Shown piece after piece: positions 1 through 5,028 of a stretch of 5,583 nucleotides of DNA. Within the stretch, counting starts at the first letter, position 1. Each line of letters begins with the position of its first letter. Position numbers and translations under genes: made by a program. The stretch spans positions 1 to 5,583 of the forward strand of contig CAMGAL010000151.1 of NCBI GenBank assembly GCA_946007445.1, given 5' to 3'. Below the pieces are notes generated by a model. The model was not told the DNA's origin. It worked only from the letters and a program-made list of their open reading frames with translations, and did not search any database. The DNA is from an uncultured Mediterranea sp. (GTDB lineage: Bacteria; Bacteroidota; Bacteroidia; Bacteroidales; Bacteroidaceae).

Positions 1-4
1 AAAT

Positions 5-35
5 GTTGCCAAACCCAACACTTTGCGTAAATTTG
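5..35 (+). promoter_or_regulatory. Bacteroidetes-type promoter for the etfBA-dehydrogenase operon
   Basis: A perfect match to the Bacteroidetes -7 consensus TAnnTTTG (TAAATTTG, 28-35) lies 19 nt downstream of GTTG (5-8), which matches the -33 TTTG element at three of four bases. Transcription would start around 40-45 and leave an untranslated leader of roughly 40 nt before the etfB ATG at 82. The consensus and spacing are known for the primary sigma factor of Bacteroides; the assignment here is by pattern only. The -33 element is close to the left edge, so upstream control sites may lie outside the window. Confidence 0.7.
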
Positions 36-81
36 CACGCTGAAATGATTGAAAAACACTAATCTATTAATATAAGAAACA

Positions 82-975
82 ATGAGCTTAAGAATTGTAG
101 TATTAGCAAAACAAGTTCCCGACACACGCAATGTGGGGAAAGATGCTATGAACGCCGACGGTACCATCAACCGTGCGGCACTTCCCGCCATCTTCAATCC
201 CGAAGACTTGAATGCCTTGGAGCAAGCCCTCCGATTGAAAGAGACACATCCCGGCTCCACGGTCACGATACTCACTATGGGTCCCGGACGTGCCGCCGAA
301 ATCATCCGTGAAGGCCACTACCGCGGCGCCGACAAAGGATACCTGCTGACCGACCCCGCCAATGCCGGCGCCGACACGCTGGCCACATCCTACGCCCTGG
401 CTACGGCCATCCGCAAGATTGGCGACTACGACCTCATCATTGGTGGCCGTCAAGCCATCGATGGTGATACCGCCCAGGTAGGTCCCCAGGTGGCCGAGAA
501 GTTGGGCCTGACCCAAATCACCTATACCGAAGAGGTGCTGGCAGTCGATGAAGAAGCCCGTCGCGTCACCGTGAAGCGTCACATTGACGGCGGCGTGGAG
601 ACCGTAGAAGGCCCCCTGCCCATCGTATTGACCGTCAATGGCAGTGCCGCCCCCTGCCGTCCGCGCAATGCCAAGTTGGTCATGAAGTACAAGCGTGCCC
701 TCGGTGCCCAGGAGAAGGCAGCCCTCACCAAGGAAGGCGCTCCCCTGCCCTACGCCGAGCTCTACGACAAGGCTCCCTACCTGAACATCACCGAATGGAG
801 TGTGGCCGATGTCAATGGCGACACCGCCCAGTGCGGATTGAGCGGCTCGCCCACCAAGGTGAAGAAGATTGAGAACATCATCTTCCAGGCCAAGGAGAGC
901 AAAACCCTGACGGGTAGCGATGCCGATGTCGAAGGACTGATTGTCGAACTGCTTGCCAATCATACGATTGGATAA
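82..975 (+). CDS. etfB: Electron transfer flavoprotein subunit beta (EtfB/FixA family)
   Basis: This is the beta subunit of the cytoplasmic electron transfer flavoprotein, which with EtfA binds FAD and exchanges electrons with acyl-CoA dehydrogenase. The 297-residue product opens with the Rossmann-like start VVLAKQVPDT (residues 6-15). It carries TMGPGRAA (65-72), GADTLATS (96-103), the highly conserved GGRQAIDGDTAQVGP block (121-135) and SGSPTKV (254-260). By recollection of characterised sequences, this set is closer to the NADH-using, bifurcation-type EtfB of anaerobes such as Acidaminococcus than to the mitochondrial type; that class assignment is inference. The length is somewhat above the usual 260 or so, with an insert around residues 200-245, which I believe is normal in Bacteroidales. 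The ATG at 82 has an A-rich leader typical of the phylum. etfA starts 16 nt after the stop, so the two are surely co-transcribed. Confidence 0.96.
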   Translation: MSLRIVVLAKQVPDTRNVGKDAMNADGTINRAALPAIFNPEDLNALEQALRLKETHPGSTVTILTMGPGRAAEIIREGHYRGADKGYLLTDPANAGADTLATSYALATAIRKIGDYDLIIGGRQAIDGDTAQVGPQVAEKLGLTQITYTEEVLAVDEEARRVTVKRHIDGGVETVEGPLPIVLTVNGSAAPCRPRNAKLVMKYKRALGAQEKAALTKEGAPLPYAELYDKAPYLNITEWSVADVNGDTAQCGLSGSPTKVKKIENIIFQAKESKTLTGSDADVEGLIVELLANHTIG

Positions 976-991
976 AAACCCAAATAATAAC

Positions 992-2011
992 ATGAACAAC
1001 GTATTTGTATATCTGGAGATTGAAGGCACCACCGTGGCCGATGTCAGTCTCGAACTCTTGACCAAAGGCCGCAAGCTGGCCAACCAACTGGGCTGTCAAC
1101 TGGAGGCCATCGCAGCCGGCACCAACCTCGAAGGCATCGAAACCCAAGTCCTCCCCTACGGCGTAGACACCCTCCACGTCTTCGATGCCGAGGGACTCTT
1201 CCCCTACACTTCCCTACCCCACACCTCTATCCTGGTGAACCTCTTCAAGGAGGAGAAGCCTCAGATCTGCCTGATGGGTGCCACCGTCATTGGCCGCGAC
1301 CTCGGTCCGCGCGTATCGTCAGCCCTGACCAGTGGCTTGACCGCCGACTGCACCCAGTTGGAGATTGGCTCGCACGAGGACAAGAAGGCCGGCAAGGTTT
1401 ATGACAACCTGCTCTATCAGATTCGTCCCGCCTTCGGTGGAAACATCGTGGCCACCATCGTCAATCCCGAACACCGTCCGCAGATGGCTACCGTCCGCGA
1501 GGGGGTGATGAAGAAGGAGATTCTCGACGAGAACTATCAGGGCCATGTGGTTCGTCACGACGTGGCCAAGTATGTGCCCGATACCGACTTCGTGGTGAAG
1601 GTCATCGACCGCCATGTGGAGAAGGCCAAGCACAACCTGAAGGGTGCGCCCATCGTGGTAGCCGGTGGTTATGGCATGGGCTCGAAGGAGGGCTTCGACA
1701 AGCTGTTTGAACTGGCCAAGGAGCTACACGCCGAGGTAGGCGCCAGCCGTGCCGCCGTCGATGCCGGCTTTGCCGACCACGACCGTCAGATAGGCCAGAC
1801 GGGTATCACCGTTCACCCCAAGCTCTACATCGCTTGCGGCATCAGTGGCCAGATCCAGCACATTGCCGGTATGCAGGATGCAGGCATCATCATCTCCATC
1901 AACAACGACGAGAATGCCCCCATCAACACCATTGCCGACTATGTCATCAACGGTACCGTGGAGGAGGTCATTCCGAAGCTGATAAAGTATTATAAGAAGA
2001 ATTCGAAGTGA
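992..2011 (+). CDS. etfA: Electron transfer flavoprotein subunit alpha (EtfA/FixB family)
   Basis: This is the alpha subunit of the EtfAB heterodimer (339 residues). The N-terminal domain (about 1-200) packs against EtfB. The C-terminal domain (about 210-330) is the FAD-binding fold. The FAD signatures are all visible: GASR (250-253) followed by a conserved VD, QIGQTG (266-271), GISGQIQH (283-290) and INNDENAPI (303-311). The reading frame is open further upstream to an ATG at 941, but that start would overlap the end of etfB and add 17 unrelated residues. The ATG at 992, with the A-rich leader AAATAATAAC and the typical start MNNVFVYLE, is much more likely. The gene ends only 13 nt before the inverted arm of the inserted cassette. 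No terminator is visible after it, so transcription probably continues into the cassette. Confidence 0.96.
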   Translation: MNNVFVYLEIEGTTVADVSLELLTKGRKLANQLGCQLEAIAAGTNLEGIETQVLPYGVDTLHVFDAEGLFPYTSLPHTSILVNLFKEEKPQICLMGATVIGRDLGPRVSSALTSGLTADCTQLEIGSHEDKKAGKVYDNLLYQIRPAFGGNIVATIVNPEHRPQMATVREGVMKKEILDENYQGHVVRHDVAKYVPDTDFVVKVIDRHVEKAKHNLKGAPIVVAGGYGMGSKEGFDKLFELAKELHAEVGASRAAVDAGFADHDRQIGQTGITVHPKLYIACGISGQIQHIAGMQDAGIIISINNDENAPINTIADYVINGTVEEVIPKLIKYYKKNSK

Positions 2012-2024
2012 TTATTTTTAGAGA

Positions 2025-2069
2025 GGAGATAAAGGAAGATAAATGGAGATAAAGGAAGATAAAGGCCAA
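2025..2069 (+). repeat. Left inverted arm made of 10-bp tandem units
   Basis: Four tandem units, GGAGATAAAG, GAAGATAAAT, GGAGATAAAG and GAAGATAAAG (2025-2064), are followed by GCCAA. Read as two 20-bp repeats (2025-2044 and 2045-2064) they differ only at the last base. The arm is the near-perfect inverted complement of 2456-2500. It contains the upstream candidate ATG (2043) of the S23-family gene, so part of that gene's N-terminus may be encoded by repeat sequence. Confidence 0.9.
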
Positions 2070-2450
2070 ATGTCCCCCTACTCGCGTTCTTTTCAAGAGC
2101 TTTTAGCATGGCAAAGAGCACATGAGAACGTAAAAATGGAATATAAAGAGACAAAGACATATCCAGAAGCCACACCAAACAGACTGAGTTCCCAATTCCA
2201 ACGAGCAGCAGTTTCCATTCCAGCCAATATAGCCGAAGGTTATAAAAGACTGGGTAAGCAGGATAAATTGCGCTTTCTCAACATCTCTCAAGGCAGTTTG
2301 GAAGAATGTAGGTATTACACCATTTTATCTTCGGATCTCTCTTACATCCATACATCCATCTATCAACAACTAATTATTAAATTGGAAGAGACGAGCAAGT
2401 TGCTAAATGCGTATATCAGAGGTATTGCTAATCAAAAGTTTGTCGATTGA
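2043..2450 (+). CDS. Four-helix-bundle protein, S23 / 23S rRNA intervening-sequence protein family
   Basis: The product has 135 residues from the ATG at 2043, or 126 from the in-frame ATG at 2070. The family core begins at residue 17 (FQELLAWQRAH) and continues with the diagnostic QFQRAAVSIPANIAEGYKR (51-69), FLNISQGSLEECRYY (78-92) and LEETSKLLNAYIRGI (114-128). This matches the small all-helical S23/IVP family, usually about 115-125 residues, which is basic and multimeric and related to the Avd accessory protein of diversity-generating retroelements. Its biochemical role is unsettled, and nucleic-acid binding is the usual proposal. The first nine residues from 2043 are encoded by the tandem-repeat arm and have no family counterpart, so 2070 is my preferred start. 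The gene is AT-rich compared with its neighbours and fills the loop between the inverted arms. No retroelement or variable-repeat partner is visible nearby. Confidence 0.88.
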   Translation: MEIKEDKGQMSPYSRSFQELLAWQRAHENVKMEYKETKTYPEATPNRLSSQFQRAAVSIPANIAEGYKRLGKQDKLRFLNISQGSLEECRYYTILSSDLSYIHTSIYQQLIIKLEETSKLLNAYIRGIANQKFVD

Positions 2451-2455
2451 GACTA

Positions 2456-2500
2456 TTGGCCTTTATCTCCTTTTATCTCCATTTATCTTCATTTATCTCC
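2456..2500 (-). repeat. Right inverted arm made of 10-bp tandem units
   Basis: On the minus strand this reads GGAGATAAAT, GAAGATAAAT, GGAGATAAAA, GGAGATAAAG, then GCCAA. It mirrors 2025-2069 with only three differences in 45 positions. A looser GA-rich extension runs to 2507. It starts directly after the S23-family stop codon (2448-2450) and ends 21 nt before the dehydrogenase ATG at 2522. On the + strand it reads as CT-rich TTTATCTCC-type repeats. Confidence 0.9.
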
Positions 2501-2521
2501 CTTCCTCAAAACCAAGAGCAT

Positions 2522-4228
2522 ATGCCCAATTTTTATACCGATATCCCCGAGTTGAGATATCACCTCAACAATCCCATGATGTCCCGCATCTGCGAACTCA
2601 AAGAGCGCGGATACAGAGACAAAGAAGCATACGACTACGCCCCGCAAGACTATGCAGACGCCATCGACTCGTATGACAAAGTGCTGGAAATCACCGGCGA
2701 AATCACCGGCGAAGTCATTGCCCCCAATGCCGAAGGCGTAGATGCCGAAGGCCCGCACTGCGCAGGTGGCCGTGTGGAGTATGCCAGCGGCACGAAGCAG
2801 AACCTGGAGGCCATGGTGAAGGCCGGCCTGAACGGCATGACCATGCCGCGCCGCTTTGGCGGACTGAACTTCCCCATCACCCCCTACACCATGTGCGCCG
2901 AGATTGTGGCCGCTGCCGATGCCGGATTCGGCAACATCTGGTCGCTGCAAGATTGCATCGAGACTCTCTATGAGTTCGGCAACGACGACCAGCACAGCCG
3001 CTTCATCCCCCGCATCTGTGCCGGCGAGACCATGTCGATGGACCTCACCGAGCCCGATGCCGGCTCCGACCTGCAGAGCGTCATGCTGAAAGCCACCTAC
3101 GACGAGGAGAACAAGTGTTGGCGTCTGAACGGCGTGAAGCGCTTCATCACCAACGGTGATGCCGACCTCCACCTCGTGCTGGCCCGTTCGGAAGAGGGCA
3201 CGAAGGATGGCCGCGGCCTCTCCATGTTCATCTACGACAAGCGCGACGGCGGTGTCAACGTACGCCGCATCGAGAACAAACTGGGCATCCACGGCTCTCC
3301 CACCTGCGAGCTGGTCTATAAGAACGCCAAGTGCGAGCTCTGTGGCGACCGCAAGCTGGGTCTGATCAAGTACGTCATGGCCTTGATGAATGGTGCCCGT
3401 CTGGGCATTGCCGCCCAGTCGGTAGGCCTGTCGCAGGCTGCCTACAACGAAGGTCTGGCCTATGCCAAGGACCGCAAGCAGTTTGGCAAAGCCATCATCG
3501 AGTTCCCCGCTGTCTACGACATGCTCTCCATCATGAAGGCCAAGCTCGATGCCGGTCGCTCGCTGCTCTACCAGACCTCACGCTATGTGGACATCTACAA
3601 GGCTCTTGACGACATTGCCCGCGAGCGTAAGCTCACACCCGAAGAGCGTCAGGAGCAGAAGAAGTTTGCCAAGCTGGCCGATGCCTTCACGCCGCTGGCC
3701 AAGGGTATGAACTCTGAATACGCCAACCAGAATGCCTACGACAGCATCCAGATTCATGGCGGTTCGGGCTTCATGCTGGAGTATGCCTGCCAGCGCATCT
3801 ACCGCGATGCCCGCATCACCTCCATCTACGAGGGTACCACCCAGCTGCAGACGGTGGCCGCTATCCGCTACGTGACCAACGGAGCCTATGCCGCTACCCT
3901 GCGCGACTACGAACTGATACCTTGCAGCGAAGAGATGCAGCCGCTGATGGATAAGGTGAAGGAGATGACCTCTAAGTTCGAGGCTGTGACCAATGCCGTC
4001 AAGGAGATGCAGAACCAGGAGGCTCTCGACTTCGTGGCCCGTCGTCTTTACGAGATGGCCGCCGTCTGCGTGATGTCGCACCTCATCATTCAGGATGCCA
4101 CCCGTCGTCCCGACCTCTTCAGCCGTTCGGCTCAGGTCTATGTGAAGTATGCCGAGGCCGAGGTGGAGAAGCACTTCACCTTCATCCGCAAGTTCACTCC
4201 CGAGCAGCTGGACAACTATCGCAAGTAA
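2522..4228 (+). CDS. Acyl-CoA dehydrogenase with long C-terminal extension
   Basis: This FAD-dependent cytoplasmic enzyme oxidises an acyl-CoA to the trans-2-enoyl-CoA, or runs in reverse with electrons from EtfAB. The product has 568 residues. The N-terminal and middle domains include the first family signature around SMDLTEPDAGSD (172-183). The C-terminal helical domain has the flavin-contacting RKQFG (318-322) and the second signature from Q410 to R425 (QIHGGSGF...R). The catalytic glutamate is expected at E437 in YEGTT, equivalent to the active-site Glu of medium-chain enzymes. About 120 further residues follow, as in the family branch with an extra C-terminal domain; typical enzymes have about 380-400. 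The frame is open upstream to a TTG at 2447, but that would translate the inverted arm into a low-complexity hydrophobic leader, so ATG 2522 (MPNFYTDIPEL) is chosen. Substrate chain length cannot be read from the sequence. Confidence 0.95.
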   Translation: MPNFYTDIPELRYHLNNPMMSRICELKERGYRDKEAYDYAPQDYADAIDSYDKVLEITGEITGEVIAPNAEGVDAEGPHCAGGRVEYASGTKQNLEAMVKAGLNGMTMPRRFGGLNFPITPYTMCAEIVAAADAGFGNIWSLQDCIETLYEFGNDDQHSRFIPRICAGETMSMDLTEPDAGSDLQSVMLKATYDEENKCWRLNGVKRFITNGDADLHLVLARSEEGTKDGRGLSMFIYDKRDGGVNVRRIENKLGIHGSPTCELVYKNAKCELCGDRKLGLIKYVMALMNGARLGIAAQSVGLSQAAYNEGLAYAKDRKQFGKAIIEFPAVYDMLSIMKAKLDAGRSLLYQTSRYVDIYKALDDIARERKLTPEERQEQKKFAKLADAFTPLAKGMNSEYANQNAYDSIQIHGGSGFMLEYACQRIYRDARITSIYEGTTQLQTVAAIRYVTNGAYAATLRDYELIPCSEEMQPLMDKVKEMTSKFEAVTNAVKEMQNQEALDFVARRLYEMAAVCVMSHLIIQDATRRPDLFSRSAQVYVKYAEAEVEKHFTFIRKFTPEQLDNYRK

Positions 4229-4244
4229 TCACCTAATTAACCGA

Positions 4245-4285
4245 GGGTGTGTCGGCATACCTATGTCCGGCACACCCTTTCTTAT
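4245..4285 (+). terminator. Rho-independent terminator after the dehydrogenase gene
   Basis: GGGTGTG (4245-4251) pairs with CACACCC (4271-4277). The stem continues inward through a T-G wobble (4252/4270), CGG with CCG (4253-4255/4267-4269), a one-base bulge (4266) and CAT with ATG, closing on a four-base loop. The run TTTCTT follows immediately. It lies 16 nt after the stop codon and marks the end of the etfBA-dehydrogenase transcript. Confidence 0.88.
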
Positions 4286-4295
4286 ATCTCCAATC

Positions 4296-4358
4296 AGTTT
4301 CAATATATGAAACTCTTGGTTCAAGTATATGAAACTGCTAGTTTCAGTATATGAAACT
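4296..4358. repeat. Three palindromic repeats at an exact 22-bp period
   Basis: Copies begin at 4296, 4318 and 4340. Copies 1 and 3 are perfect palindromes AGTTTCA-N5-TGAAACT (7-bp arms, 5-nt centre ATATA or GTATA). Copy 2 (4318-4336) is degenerate in its left half but keeps TATATGAAACT. That 11-mer occurs at 4304, 4326 and 4348, exactly 22 bp apart, about two helical turns. A weak remnant (GGAAACT, 4364-4370) follows. Neighbouring half-sites can also pair with each other, as in TGAAACT-GCT-AGTTTCA between copies 2 and 3. The array lies downstream of a terminator and about 55 bp upstream of the next promoter's -33 element. It could be an operator for a dimeric regulator or a dispersed intergenic repeat; sequence alone does not decide. 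Confidence 0.85.
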
Positions 4359-4412
4359 GAACAGGAAACTACTTGTTCTCCTCATCCATCATGGCGTATT
4401 AGCCTTGGAGAG

Positions 4413-4444
4413 ATTGCTATTCTCACATAAATAGATTACTTTTG
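4413..4444 (+). promoter_or_regulatory. Bacteroidetes-type promoter for the DUF2148 gene
   Basis: TACTTTTG (4437-4444) is an exact match to the -7 consensus TAnnTTTG. It is preceded, after a 20-nt spacer, by ATTG (4413-4416), which fits the -33 TTTG element at three of four bases. Transcription would begin near 4449-4455, leaving a short leader of about 20-27 nt before the ATG at 4476. The assignment is by pattern only. Confidence 0.65.
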
Positions 4445-4475
4445 CCGGACGAATAGCTAAATTCAAAGAAAGAAT

Positions 4476-5015
4476 ATGATACTCAACGAACGTGACAGCC
4501 GCCATGAGCAAGTGCTGCTGGCGGCACGACAGATGATGACAGCCGCCCGCACGGCCCCCAAAGGCAAAGGAATAGACGTGGTGGAAGTGGCATTGGTGAC
4601 GGACGGCGACCTGCAGGTGCTCTCCGACAAACTGAAAGCCATGTATGCCGAAAATGGCATGAAGTTCTTCCTGCGCGATGCCGACAACATCCTGCAGGCC
4701 GAGTGTGTGGTCATTGTAGGTACTCGCCCGCAAGCGCAAGGGCTGAATTGTGGCCATTGTGGATTCCCCACCTGCGAGGGCCGTTCGGCCGGAGTGCCTT
4801 GTGCGCTCAATACCATCGATGTGGGCATTGCCGTAGGTTCAGCCTGTGCATTGGCTGCCGACCTCCGGCTGGACACCCGCGTGATGTTCTCGGCCGGCAT
4901 TGCAGCCCAGTCCCTGGGCTGGTTGCCTGGCTGCCAATCGGTGTTGGCCATCCCCGTGTCGGCCTCTTCGAAGAACCCCTTCTTCGACCGCAAACCCCAG
5001 GAACCCAACAAATAA
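4476..5015 (+). CDS. DUF2148 ferredoxin-domain protein of unknown function
   Basis: This 179-residue protein matches the DUF2148 family, annotated as containing a ferredoxin domain. The key feature is a cysteine cluster, C92-x2-C95-x4-C100-x8-C109 (NCGHCGFPTC followed by GVPC), which is the likely iron-sulfur ligand set. Residues 113-132 form a small-residue-rich hydrophobic segment (VGIAVGSACALAADL), also usual in the family. C77, C124 and C153 are additional cysteines outside the cluster. No signal peptide is seen, so it is presumably cytoplasmic. The N-terminus (RDSRHEQVLLAARQMMTAARTAPK) is typical of the family, and the ATG at 4476 follows an A-rich leader (AAAGAAAGAAT). It is the first gene after its own promoter, and the agmatine deiminase-like gene follows after 13 nt. 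The biochemical function is not known to me; an electron-transfer or redox role is inferred from the cysteines. Confidence 0.9.
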   Translation: MILNERDSRHEQVLLAARQMMTAARTAPKGKGIDVVEVALVTDGDLQVLSDKLKAMYAENGMKFFLRDADNILQAECVVIVGTRPQAQGLNCGHCGFPTCEGRSAGVPCALNTIDVGIAVGSACALAADLRLDTRVMFSAGIAAQSLGWLPGCQSVLAIPVSASSKNPFFDRKPQEPNK

Positions 5016-5028
5016 GCATCCGTGACGT

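Larger units (their letters stand above)
2025..2500 (+). mobile_element. IVS-like cassette: S23-family gene enclosed by long inverted arms
   Basis: This compact unit has inverted arms 2025-2069 and 2456-2500, with a weaker inner extension to 2074 and 2451. Over the 50-position arm the sequence gives 45 Watson-Crick pairs, one G-U pair (2054/2471) and four mismatches (2034, 2056, 2070, 2071). The loop of about 376 nt holds almost exactly one gene, for a four-helix-bundle S23 protein. Known intervening sequences in 23S rRNA of Leptospira, Coxiella and others have this plan: complementary ends with an S23-family gene in the loop. Finding it between two protein genes is what is odd. A hand count over 2101-2400 gives about 39% GC, against roughly 53-65% in two 60-bp samples of the neighbours, which suggests a separate origin. 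No convincing target duplication is seen. Mobility is inferred, not shown. Confidence 0.6.

Noticed and set aside
941..991. Upstream ATG extending etfA by 17 residues
   Set aside because: It overlaps the end of etfB and encodes residues with no EtfA resemblance; ATG 992 has a good leader and the family start.
103..1083. Long open frame on the minus strand opposite etfB (326 codons)
   Set aside because: It is a shadow of etfB in GC-rich coding sequence: low-complexity Gly/Val/Leu-rich translation, no recognisable family, and it runs through the etfB-etfA junction.
2013..2020. TATTTTTA as a -7 promoter element ahead of the S23 gene
   Set aside because: It misses the final G of TAnnTTTG, and no TTTG-like -33 element lies 19-20 nt upstream.
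2025..2500. CRISPR array or diversity-generating retroelement
   Set aside because: The 10-bp units have no spacers between them, and no reverse transcriptase or template/variable repeat pair is present despite the Avd-related fold of the S23 protein.
2447..2521. Upstream TTG start that would add 25 residues (MRLLAFISFYLHLSSFISL...) to the acyl-CoA dehydrogenase and look like a signal peptide
   Set aside because: The segment is the translated right inverted arm, with period-driven F/I/S/L content. The family N-terminus begins at the ATG 2522, and acyl-CoA dehydrogenases of this kind are cytoplasmic.
2014..2535. ATTTTTA at 2014-2020 and 2529-2535 as a target-site duplication around the cassette
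   Set aside because: It is a simple AT-rich 7-mer; the right copy is inside conserved dehydrogenase coding sequence and neither copy abuts the arms.
2687..2710. Perfect 12-bp tandem duplication inside the dehydrogenase (ITGE-ITGE)
   Set aside because: It keeps the frame, and the resulting segment (LEITGEITGEVIAPNAEG) resembles the normal family sequence as I recall it, so it is likely codon coincidence rather than a recent event.
2489..3292. Minus-strand open frame opposite the dehydrogenase (267 codons)
   Set aside because: It is a shadow frame with Val/Gly/Ala-rich translation, no motifs and no start context; the + strand gene has full family signatures.
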